Shown piece by piece: positions 52,518 through 61,764 of a stretch of 64,000 bases of DNA. This DNA comes from Amorphophallus konjac (taxonomy: Eukaryota > Streptophyta > Magnoliopsida > Alismatales > Araceae). A program made the position numbers and the translations under genes. The notes under the pieces were generated by a model. It was not told the origin of the DNA and did not search any database. It was given only the letters and a program-made list of their open reading frames with translations. The first letter of the stretch is position 1. Each line of letters begins with the position of its first letter. The stretch is taken from NCBI GenBank assembly GCA_022559845.1, contig CM040128.1:175266413-175330412 (forward strand), read 5' to 3'.

Positions 52518-55178
52518 ATGCGCCGTGAAGATACAGTGGGGGAGCAAGCTCTTGCGGCGGCATTTGAGGAGCTGGCGCGTGTAACCGCGGAGGCTATCCG
52601 GCAGCTTCCTTCTCCCCCTGAGTCTTCAGGCTCTAGTGAAGGTTCTTTTTCCAGCTCGATGGCGGATCTGCGCTCGAAAATTGAGTAGGTGAGGCGGGAG
52701 CCCGTCCCCAATCGCAGCGAGTTGGGGGAGGTTGATGTGAAGAAACTGGAGCATCGGTTTCGCCTGCCTCTCCGATATCGCTTTGTAGCTGCTGCCCCAT
52801 ACGAGACGAGCTTGGACAGCCGCACGAGCCATATTTGTTCTTTTCTCCTGGCGTGGAAGAGCGGATTCTGCCTCCCCTTCGAGCCTTTCATCTTGAAGCT
52901 TCTCAATTTTTTCGTGTTGGCGCCTGTTCAGCTGGTGGCCAACTCGTATCTCCTGCTCTCTGCCTTTCGGATCCTCTGCCGCCTGCAGGGGGTTCCCCCG
53001 TCGCTAGATCTTTTTCATTATTTCTTCGAGCTGAAGGCACATCCGTCGGCGGGGAAAGGCTTCTATTTTATCCAGGCGCACAGGAATCGGAGTTGTATTC
53101 CGCTGGCGGCGAAGGATTCTTTGCACAAAGGGTGGAAGAGGCAGTTTTTCTAGGTGAAGGTGGAAGCAGTGGATGAGTCCTGGAGGTGCCAAGTTATGCC
53201 CAACTTCCATCCGAATCTTCCCCCGCGCCAAGAGGAGTTCCCCGCCGACGTGGAAGAGTACGCCGCTCGCTTGTTGACAAATCACCGGTTGACTGAGGAG
53301 CTGGTGACGCTAGAGAACGTGGAGCGGTATCTGCTTACACAGCTCAAGCCATCAGGTACCATTCTTCGAATTCTTATGCGGGGTTAGAGGGTCGCCTTTT
53401 CGCTTCCTAACCGAACCTTCTTCTTCATTGCAGACATCCAGCGGGAGCCCTTGGAAGAGGTCACCGAGGTCGTCGATCTTGGGGATGACTCGGCGGCCGA
53501 TGAGCCTGTCGCTCTCGCGGGTCGTTCCCAAGCCGGAGATAAGGGCAAGGGGGTGACCTCCGAGGGATCTTCGTGGCCAAGCAGGGCGAAGCGCAAGGAT
53601 CCCCTGGAGGGAAAATTGCGGGAAGCCGCGAAGGCTAAGAAACGGGCCAAGACGGCCGGCCATCCTACCGCTGCCGGGGGCGATTCTGGCTCGGCGGCGC
53701 TCCCCTCTTGGGGGCAAGGTGGGGCCGACCCTTCCGGGCCAGCTCCCCCACCTACCAAGCGAGAGGGGGCCGAAGAGACCAGGGGCCCCTCAGAGGGCGG
53801 AGATGGGTTGGTTCTCCCCTCCCCGGGGATGGAGGGGGCCGGCGCCGAAGCAGCCGACGTCAAGACCTGGAGACCGATCGAGGTCGGCGCTGTCTCAGGC
53901 GACGAGGCGCGGGCTGAGATAGATAGGGATGGGGGTTCGCCCGGGAGGGCGTCGCAGCCCCAAGTGCCCGAAGTTCCTGGTGCGGTCGATCCTGTGGCGT
54001 CGGTCGAGGTTGGGGGTTCGCCCTCGAGGGCGTCGCAACCCCAACCGACCGTGGCGTGCGGGGCGGTCGGCCCCGTCGCTCGGGCCAAGCCTTCTGGCGG
54101 GGCATCCGGTGGAGAGCGTATCTCCATGCCGGAGGCTGTGGAAAGGCTCGGCGTTTCGGGCGACCTGTACCAGATTTTCCGAGAGGTTACCGCAAAGACG
54201 AGGTGGGGAGACAAGCACCACTCCCCCTCCGGCGTCCTCGACGTCCTCATGGAGGGTGGCCTAGGCATGGCTCGGTCGACAGCCTTGATGGCGGAGACGT
54301 ACGCTCGGACGGAGGCGGAGCGATCGAATCTCACATGGGCTCTCGGGGGGTGCGAGAGGAAACTGGCCCGCCTCAGCGAGTAGCATGAGGGGCTCCGACG
54401 GGAGTTCTCTGCGATCAGGGACTTGGCACGGGCGAGCCGGCTAGAAACTGAGGCGCTGACTGAGCAGTTGGCTAAGGCCCGGGAGTCGCTCGAGAGGAAA
54501 GGCAAACTCTTGGAAGAGGAGCGTCTGCATCACCTCGAGCTGAACGGTCGTTGGGAGCTCGAACGTGCCGAGCTACTGGACCGGGCAGAGGTAGCGGAGC
54601 GCCTTCGTTCCGTGGCCAAGGCGGACCGAGTCTGGGCGGAGAGGCGGTCGAGCGAGGCCGAGCGAGGGATGGTCGCGGTAGAGGAACGCCTGGCGGGAGC
54701 AGAGGAGCGTGCTGCCGAGGCGGAGCGGGCTCGGGTCGAGCTCGTTGGAAGGACGGAGCAGATCGAGGCAGAGGCGATCGAGCGATATAGAAGCTCGGAC
54801 GCTTACTCAGCCGACCTGGAGAGGGCCACCCTACCATATTACGAGGTAGCGCTTCGCCGGGGCGCCCGAAAGGGGTTTAAGCAGGGTTATCACCGGGCGA
54901 TGGACTACGCCTTCGATCGAGACTCCGGGATCGAGTTCCCTTTGGGCCAGGTCTATGACTCGGATGAGTCGGTTTCTAGCTCCTCTGCGTCGAGCGGGGA
55001 AGATCCAGAGGGGTCTCCTACTGCGGGGTCACCAACTCCGGACGTCTCGGGAGGGCTCGCGAATGAGACAGTTCTCGCACAGGCGAGGCCAGTGCCCGAG
55101 TCGGCCGTCACCGAGGGCGCTGGGGGTGACGCGCCTACTTTCGTCGCTCCCGAGCTTCAAAGTGGGCCCGAGGCCTGA
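52518..55178 (+). pseudogene. Antisense extra ORF of a Tat-lineage retrotransposon, two exons, three amber stops
   Basis: Exon 1 is 52518-53355 and exon 2 is 53434-55178; the 78-bp intron has GT...AG ends. Splicing joins LLTQLKPS to DIQREPLEEVTEV, and all parts stay in one frame (861 codons with the final stop). Exon 1 encodes a globular domain (FRLPLRYRFVAA, ICSFLLAWKSGFCLPF, FYFIQAHR) of the kind annotated in plants as a putative gag-like transposon protein. Exon 2 has a long disordered Ala/Gly/Pro-rich part, then a coiled coil (about 54280-54800) and an acidic tail. TAG interrupts at 52686, 53151 and 54381. Tat elements are known to carry an ORF antisense between pol and the 3' LTR; this has that position. 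Function is unknown. Confidence 0.8.
53356..53433 (+). other. Predicted intron in the antisense ORF
   Basis: CAG|GTACC at the donor and a T-rich tract with TTGCAG|AC at the acceptor. The length is 78 bp, a multiple of three, but retaining it would add a stop at 53385. Confidence 0.7.
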
Positions 55179-55253
55179 TGTATTTTGCCTTATTTTGCCC
55201 CTTTCTCTTGTTTGTCTCTCTTTCCTCCTTTAGAGAGTTTCCTCTTTACGAGA

Positions 55254-55261
55254 TAATAAAT
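55254..55261 (+). terminator. Candidate poly(A) signal of the antisense ORF
   Basis: ATAATAAA lies about 75 bp after the stop codon in T-rich 3' UTR-like sequence. Confidence 0.4.
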
Positions 55262-55748
55262 GACTTACTTGTTTGATCGCCATCCTTGCCATGATTTGGC
55301 TGGCGTATCTGAAGTAGTTGAAAAGTGCCGATATGTCCTACGCGGTTTTCGCATGCTGATTCGGTAGGCTTCTGACGGGACGCCTTTCCGTTCCCTCACG
55401 CTTTGAATGCCAGGCCGCTTCGTGAATCCCGCTAGGGCGGGAAACGAGGAGTTAGGGGTGACTGTTCAGGGGAGAAATCCTTTGGCGTGTTTTAGAGGGG
55501 GGGAGTCATTTAAGGCGCGTAGCCTCCTTTGGCCTATAAGAAGGACCGAAAAGCGCCCTTTCCTCTTTACCGCTTGGGATTTTCTCTAACAGTCTTCCCT
55601 CACTCCTTCTTCTTCACTCTGCGTTGTGCCGTTGCATTCGGAGCATGGAGGATCCTTAGGAGGGTGACGCCACCGACGACGGGGAGCAGAGAGCTTTTAC
55701 CGTCCCGGCTTGTTTTACGGGTCCCACGGTCGCCGCGCTGGTTTGAGA
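55262..55748 (+). other. Tat-element spacer left of the solo LTR
   Basis: There is no confident gene. A TATA-like cctataagaag (about 55535), a CT-rich leader and an ATG at 55645 with a TAG four codons later suggest a decayed plus-strand transcription unit continuing at 57531. Confidence 0.3.
55744..55748. repeat. Target-site duplication of gamma (left), tgaga
   Basis: It matches 57526-57530. Confidence 0.85.
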
Positions 55749-56018
55749 TGTTGAGTGGTGGATAGCGGATCTAGAGGGGAGGGGTGAATAGATCAGCTCC
55801 ACTTTTCGCAATGCGGCCCTCTAAACAGCTAGTGAAAATGAATTGCAGCAGAATAGAAACTAGCTTCCAAGTACGCTATGATTCACTTAGCAAGATACGA
55901 AAGATATATAATAATTCGATCCTAAGCATGCATCTAGAACGAATCAATCACACAGGCAAACCACACTAGATAGGATTTTTAAGGTGGTTCAGACTGAATC
56001 CTTAGTCCTACGTCCACC

Positions 56019-56172
56019 CCTCACCAAAACCTGGTGAGGCTTCACTTGTGCAGCGCACAGAACCGCAAATCGGAAACCACCGATTGCCTTCCTACTCACC
56101 ACCTGGTAGGGATGTCAACCGCAAATTGGAACACCCTCCAATTGCCTTCCTACTAACCACCGGTAGGGATGA
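56019..56172 (-). other. Hairpin array in the gamma LTR leader
   Basis: Stems: CCTCACCA/TGGTGAGG (56019-56039), TGTGC/GCACA (56047-56059), GCA(A)ATCGG/CCGATTGC (56065-56087), CCTAC/GTAGG (56091-56110), GCA(A)ATTGG/CCAATTGC (about 56121-56144) and CCTAC/GTAGG (about 56149-56167). The first stem occupies the place of CCTCACTC/GAGTGAGG in alpha and beta. Confidence 0.75.
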
Positions 56173-56357
56173 ATCACACTTTCAATGTTTAAACAATAAT
56201 GAAAATGAAACAAATGTGAATGAACTAAGACAAGAGATTGAGTTATGAGTGAAAATTAATTGGCCCTTGTATGAAATGTTGATCAGCAACAAGGCTCCTC
56301 TTGGCTTCAACTCAATCTTTTTGATTCACCCTTGATTGGATGAATGTTCTTCACGGA

Positions 56358-56379
56358 GTACTGTTCACGTGAACAGTAC
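56358..56379. repeat. 22-bp perfect palindrome, leader copy 1
   Basis: Half-site GTACTGTTCAC is followed directly by its reverse complement; the centre is CACGTG. Confidence 0.85.
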
Positions 56380-56686
56380 CTCTTCCTTCAATTCTTCTCT
56401 CTTGATCTTCTCTTTGAACTTCTTTGAATGAATGAAGGAGATGATGAAGCTACCTTGAACCTTGATTGCTTCTTTAGCTTCTAGGAGTTTGAATGCTTGA
56501 AATATCACCTTGAATGAGGTGGAAAGAACTTGAATGGATGAAGATGATTTCCTTTGAATAACTTGAATCAAACCAGCTTCCTTGGATCACTTTGATAGCC
56601 TTGCTTTGATGTAATCTTCCTTGAGGTTTGCTGGCTTTGATTTGAGCTTGATTCCCCTTTGATTGGATGAAGAACACCGTCACAAA

Positions 56687-56708
56687 CTACTGTTCACGTG
56701 AACAGTAG
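56687..56708. repeat. 22-bp perfect palindrome, leader copy 2
   Basis: Half-site CTACTGTTCAC plus its reverse complement. The outermost base differs from copy 1 on both arms, so the palindrome is kept. Confidence 0.85.
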
Positions 56709-56804
56709 CTCGTCTCCAAGCTCTCTTGCAACCTCCCTTGCAGCCACCCTAGATCTCACAAGAAGCCCCTTGAAGCATTAGGTTTCTAACCCCTCATGTG
56801 TTAG

Positions 56805-56811
56805 TTTTATA
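56805..56811 (-). promoter_or_regulatory. Gamma LTR TATA box
   Basis: The minus strand reads TATAAAA, between the GGTCGACC repeats and the leader. Confidence 0.5.
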
Positions 56812-56950
56812 ACCCTTGAATGGTCCATAGATGCCCCCTAGACCAGATCCACAAATCATGGGTGTTTAGGTGACTTTTGGATTAAACAAATCCATGTTGA
56901 ATGGCCCTTTTCGAAGTTGGAAACAAAGTCAACATTGAAGGCTCGAGGCT

Positions 56951-57129
56951 GGCGGTCGACCTGCAGCTCCTGGCGGTCGACCGCTACTATAAAACTTTCA
57001 TTCGGGTGATCCCTGGGAATTTCGGTCGACCGCCACTGGCTGGCGGTCGACCGCCAGTAGAAAGATTACAGACTGGCGGATGCTGGCTGGGGCGGTCGAC
57101 CGCCCTTGTGCTGGTGGTCGACCGCCAGC
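56951..57129. repeat. Gamma U3 reiterated GGCGGTCGACCGCC palindrome
   Basis: Six GGTCGACC sites, most extended to gcGGTCGACCgc, lie in 180 bp. Confidence 0.85.
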
Positions 57130-57525
57130 TGGGCAGGGCCCGGGTCAGCCCGGTTCGGTCCGTTGGCCGCACCAACTCCGTCGCTTGACTCCGTTAGCCG
57201 CCCATTCATGTCTGTGGCATCAACCTTGATTGTCTTGAAGTTTTATTACTGAGTCTTCAATCCAAATTTTGTCGATCCACGTGCTAGGGCGCAACATTCA
57301 GCGTTCACGTTCACCATTTTCACTTGATTCCTTATCCATTCATTGGTGCACCTGTCATGAATAAAAACATCACGTATGTCAATCACATGAAGGTGAAAAA
57401 CATCAATGACTAATAGTGTTTAGCCATTATCAAAACCAAGAACACATTAGAACTCATATGAACATAGAATGATGTCGAATGACCCAAGTGACCATATGAA
57501 CTCAAGTGACCATAGGGGCACAACA

Positions 57526-57530
57526 TGAGA
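57526..57530. repeat. Target-site duplication of gamma (right), tgaga
   Basis: It directly follows the LTR terminus caaca. Confidence 0.85.
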
Positions 57531-58190
57531 CGGGTCCGACGGTCGCCGCGCGGATCTGGGGAGGGCTTCGACTTGCAAGGGCACGGCTCTTGCCCTTTCT
57601 CAGTTCTGGCGTGGCTTCCGGGCGGGCACCGAGGCGGAGGACGGATGGGGGTATCAGGGATGCCTGCCGCCACTCCCCCTCTGCATGGGGGGGGGGGGGG
57701 GCGGGGTGCATCAAGTTCCCTCCTCACCGAAGCCTTCCTCCGTCTGCAGCCTCTTTCTCCCTCTTCTGCTCTTCATTTCTTTCACTCTTCGGAGGCTGCT
57801 TGCTCTCTGATTCCTTCCAAGGAGTTGGAAAGTTGGGAAAGAAGGGGTCTTCACGGCGCTCCTTCTCCTTGGCCTCCATCAACTTGGAAGGTAGCCTTCT
57901 CCGACTTTAGAAGGTGGCTACTTTCTCTGCAGTCCCTCTGTCACCTTTGTCGGGGGTCATCTGAGCCAACTGGATCGGCCCCCTCTTGTCCGAGCCAGTT
58001 TCTACGCGAGGCAGAGTCAGTGGCTGGACGCGAGGAGATCGAGATCGAGTCAACCGAGCAATGACCCCTTGCAGCGGTTTTAGACGGATTTTCTTACTTT
58101 TTGTCATGCAATGTACTGGCCTTTGCCTTTCTGATGTATCAATAGTTTTGAATGAAAAGGAATTTATTTCTTCCTTCTTGTTGTACAATT
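57531..58190 (+). other. Tat-element spacer right of the solo LTR, possible decayed plus-strand ORF
   Basis: A frame to 58064 ends in an acidic tail (EIEIESTEQ) and is followed by T-rich 3' UTR-like sequence. A G15 homopolymer at 57687-57701 shifts the frame. The apparent start at 57525 is created by the solo LTR. I do not recognise the product. Confidence 0.25.
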
Positions 58191-58398
58191 TCAAAAATAG
58201 AATTTGCGTAGTGCGGCTGCGTTCCATGTCCGAGGAATGGGATCCCCTTCCATTGTTGCTAACCTGTACGCACCTTTCCCGAGCGTCTCGACCACTCGGT
58301 AGGGGCCTTCCCAGTTAGGGGACAGCTTGTCCGCCGCCTCTAGTGGTCGAGAGGCTTCGGCTTTTCTGAGAACGAAGTCTCCCGGTTGGAAGTGTCTG
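58191..58398 (-). pseudogene. Tat-lineage integrase C-terminus, cut by N3
   Basis: The minus strand encodes the end of pol: PGDFVLRKAEASRPLE, KLSPNWEGPYRVVETLGKG, and WNAAALRKFYF before a TGA stop at 58191-58193. This module is characteristic of the Tat/RIRE2-like group. It is truncated at 58398 by the N3 LTR; the rest of this pol should lie beyond the window. Confidence 0.88.
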
Positions 58399-60653
58399 TG
58401 ATGGGGACATCACCTCCCATGCCCACGTTCACAGCTCGTCTCCGCGTCCCGGTTGCATCCGGCATGGTCTAGTCATTTAATTTTGAGTCCTATGTAATTT
58501 TTATTTGAGTCATTTGATGTATTTTCCCTTTTATTTGAGTCATGTTCCTAGGTCTTGTGTTCATTTCCCTAAGTTTGAGTGTCATTAGGTTGTCTAGTTA
58601 GCTATTGGGCCCAACTCATTGGGCTTGGCCCAAGGGCTCTCCCCTACCCCCTCGGTTAATTGTCATTGAGTCAATTGTCAGGGACTTTTGTAGAAATGTG
58701 GGTTTCCTATATATAGGACCCCATTCCCCCCATTTCAACTTAATGAATCAATGAATGAAAAAACTTGCCATTTTGAGAGTTTACACTTCTTATCTAGTGG
58801 AGATATTCTATTTTTTGGGTGAGAAATCATAGAGGAGAGATTCCCCACCCTTCCCTCTCTTAATCTCTCTTTTTCACTCCACTTTCTCTCTCCTCAACAC
58901 CCAAATTCGAATTTTCTTCTCTCTCCTCCCTTCCCAACCACCTCCACTCCCCACCTACCCCATTTAAGCCTCTTCCCATTCCCCACAACCCTCATCAATC
59001 CTCTCCTCACCATCCAACACCCAACTACCCCTCCCACTTTCCCAAGCACCCTTCCCACTACCCCAAGCACCCCTTCCCTTCCCCAACACAACCCCCCCAT
59101 TCCCAAGACAAAAAATTAACCCCACCCTTAAACCTATTTTCGAATATCCTTTCCCTCTCTCCATTCCAACCAAATTCGCAGCCCCCACTACCACCATCTA
59201 TTGGACCCTCTTTCACACCTTATTCTCCACCTCTCACACCTTAGAAAACCCCCTCCAAGACCCCCTTACAACCAGGGGTCACTCCCACCCTCATCTACCC
59301 CCTTCCCCTTCTTCTTTCTTGGTCATTGGAAGCTACTTCGAAGTTGCAGTTTACTGTCCAGAGGTTGCAGATGAACCAGCAACTTGCAGCGGCCACCACG
59401 ACTTCCTCTGAATGAGTTTGAAGACCCAAGAGCTATCGTCGGAAGCGTCTACCAGTCTCCTTCGGAACAGAAGTGGTTTCATCTTCTTCCGATCTCCGAG
59501 CCGTCCAGGAGGTCCACTCTCCCACAACTGCGCAGTTCTGCCTCGGCTGAGGACCTGAGCCAGATTAGAAGCTCTGTCACGACGAACCCCGAAGGAATCA
59601 GTCCATGAGTTCTTCTTCAAAGTTCTTCATCGCCCCATCTACTTTCAGAATCAAGAAACAAAACTTCATTCGGCATTCGTGATCCAGAGTTCTCATTATT
59701 CTCCCTCAGCTACGCAGATCTGCTACTCATAGTCTGCACCGACCAGTTGCCATTGTTCTGCATCCCCTAGTCTTCTCCGACATCGGTTGGCTTCCCCGTC
59801 AGTTTTTCTGCGAAGAGAACTCGTCCACGATTCCAACGACTCTGACAGTGCTTGATTCCGAGGTCGGGAGCTGCCGGTACGTCCTCTGCAACCTGCTATT
59901 TTGGCACTGATCTGCCCCCTGCAGAGGTTCTGAGCCGGAGAAAAAGCTTCACCACGATGAACCCAAGAGGAACCAGGCCACGAGCTCTTCTACAAAGTTC
60001 TTCTCCTTCCTGTCTACTTTCGGAATCAAGAAGCGGAATCCCGTTCGGCATCGGTTAGCAGAAGTTATCAATTTTATTCCTCGGTAGTGCGACTCTACTT
60101 CCCCACAGTCTGCACCGACCTCTCCTCACTCTTTTGGATCCACTGTTCTTCTCCAGCATCATTTAGCGTCCCCGTTTGTTCTTCTGCAAAGAAGACCCGT
60201 CCACGGTTCCAACGGTTCTGGCGGCACCTGATTTGGAGTTCGGGAACGGCCAAGGCAACCTCTTCTTCCTGCTGTTAGTAACCAGTTGCTGTCAGTCCGG
60301 GAATCAGCGACCCTGTTCGAGCTCCTGCCCAGGCCAGCAGCGACCCTAGAAGAATTCAGAAAAATTCAAAGGCACTCCAGCTCCAGTAACGAAGATTTCC
60401 TCACTGGTCTTGCCCTCGGAAAAATTCCTGATCAAGTTCTGTAGCCACAGTACCGACTGTCTATCCACAATTGCCGAGAGAAGGTAGATTCGGCATCTTC
60501 ACTTCATCATCGTTTTAGCCCTAGTTTTCCCCACCCCGCTTTGCCGGCTGAAGGCCCCTCCCTGCATGGAGGTAGTTTGATTGTAATCCATTAACCCCCA
60601 CCCCAAGATCCCCCTCCTGCGAGAGGTGTAGTGTTATAATTTGGTTTGATCAG

Positions 60654-60664
60654 GTCAAGCTACC
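60654..60664. repeat. LINE target-site duplication (left), gtcaagctacc
   Basis: This 11-bp word recurs at 61227-61237 directly after the A-tail. Confidence 0.9.
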
Positions 60665-61226
60665 AGGGGAGGTGGTATAATCAGGGATTCAAGTGGCAAG
60701 ACCATCCTTGCTTTCTCTCATTATTATGGTCATTCGGATAGCCTTATAGCTGAAACTAGAGCTCTTCTTGATGGTATAAAATATCTTAAGACAGTGACTG
60801 CTATCCCAGCTCTTATTGAATGCGACTCCCTTATCCTTGTCAGGATTATCAAGAAGGAAGCTAAATTGTCCATGGGCCATCCTCAGCTTTGTTAGAGAAA
60901 TATGGAGTGTCATTTCTCAGCATGACTCTATATCCCATATTTTCAGAGAAGCCAACAATGCTGCAGACCTTCTTGCCTCTCTAGCTTGCACTACCAAATG
61001 TAATACTTTCTATTCTTATAGTGAGCTGCCTTGTATTATAAAAGGTGTTGCTCGGATGGACTTACTAGGCTTGCCTAGTATTCGATTGATGTAATTTTTC
61101 ATTCATCTTTATTGAAATAAAATCACCTCCTCGTGGTCGGATGGTGGAGTGGCTTTTTCCTTACCTCTGGTAAGGGGTGCATTCTCCCATTGACCCCTAG
61201 GTAAGGTTTTTCTATTAAAAAAAAAA
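60665..61226 (+). mobile_element. 5'-truncated L1-type LINE, RNase H end
   Basis: The sequence encodes the C-terminal RNase H-like domain of a plant L1 ORF2 (GGIIRDSSGK..., ETRALLDGI, LIECDSLILV). After a stop and frame change it continues with VREIWSVISQHDSISHIFREANNAADLLASLA. It ends in a 10-base A run followed by the target duplication. About 560 bp survive, so it was dead on arrival. Confidence 0.9.
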
Positions 61227-61684
61227 GTCAAGCTACCCCGGCGCGGCGTGTGGGGAACCCACGCTTCCCCGCTCGCCCTCGTCTCCGAGCGGGATCGGTT
61301 TCTTCAAACCGGTCGAGTAAGTGCTCTATAACCTTGCTCTAATTCATGCTTGTTCTTTCAATATTAGTTCATAGTTCCGCTGGCCGTGAGAGTGAGAGCT
61401 CGATCCTCAAGCCCCGTTGCTTTGAGTGATCACCGTAGGAAGAGAGAGTAACCCGGTGCCTTTGGCACTTTGTCGGCCCCATTGAATTGGGCATCCACAA
61501 CCTTTGGGATTCAAATCTTGGCCTTGCTGGCCCTCTACCAGAAAGGGCCCAAGCCCTCAACCTCACCTTGGCATTGCCAAGTTACCCCGGGTCTTGGTGA
61601 GCAACGGGTGAGCAGTCGTCGACATCGGTCCGTTTGATTGCGATTGTGCTTGTTTGTTTAAGTCCTAGGTAGTGTCACATTAAT

Positions 61685-61699
61685 TGATATCAGAGCAAG
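61685..61699 (+). promoter_or_regulatory. N3 primer binding site (tRNA-iMet, one mismatch)
   Basis: TGATATCAGAGCAAG has one change from the N1 site TGGTATCAGAGCAAG. Confidence 0.8.
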
Positions 61700-61764
61700 T
61701 TCTAGAATTGTCTCTACTATGTCTTGTCCTAGGGCCATTGCATGCATCACCTTCGTCCACTATC

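Larger units (their letters stand above)
55749..57525 (-). mobile_element. Gamma: solo LTR of a SIRE-like copia
   Basis: The minus strand runs TGTTGTGCCCC...CTCAACA, 1777 bp, flanked by tgaga on both sides with no internal region. It is therefore the product of recombination between two LTRs. In sense order: U3 with GGTCGACC repeats (57129 to 56951), TATA box (56805-56811), leader with two 22-bp palindromes and a hairpin array (56175 to 56019). It begins like alpha and beta but is otherwise diverged. Confidence 0.88.
58399..61682 (+). repeat. N3 5' LTR, containing a LINE
   Basis: It is 3284 bp, or 2711 bp without the LINE and its extra TSD copy. The TATA box is at 58708-58715; a C-rich tract (58860-59290) corresponds to the G-rich tracts of N1. 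The terminus tgtcacatta has lost the usual CA by one change. Confidence 0.85.

Noticed and set aside
53384..54505. 373-residue minus-strand ORF
   Set aside because: It is opposite to the GC-rich second exon of the antisense ORF; GC-rich coding sequence readily opens the reverse frame.
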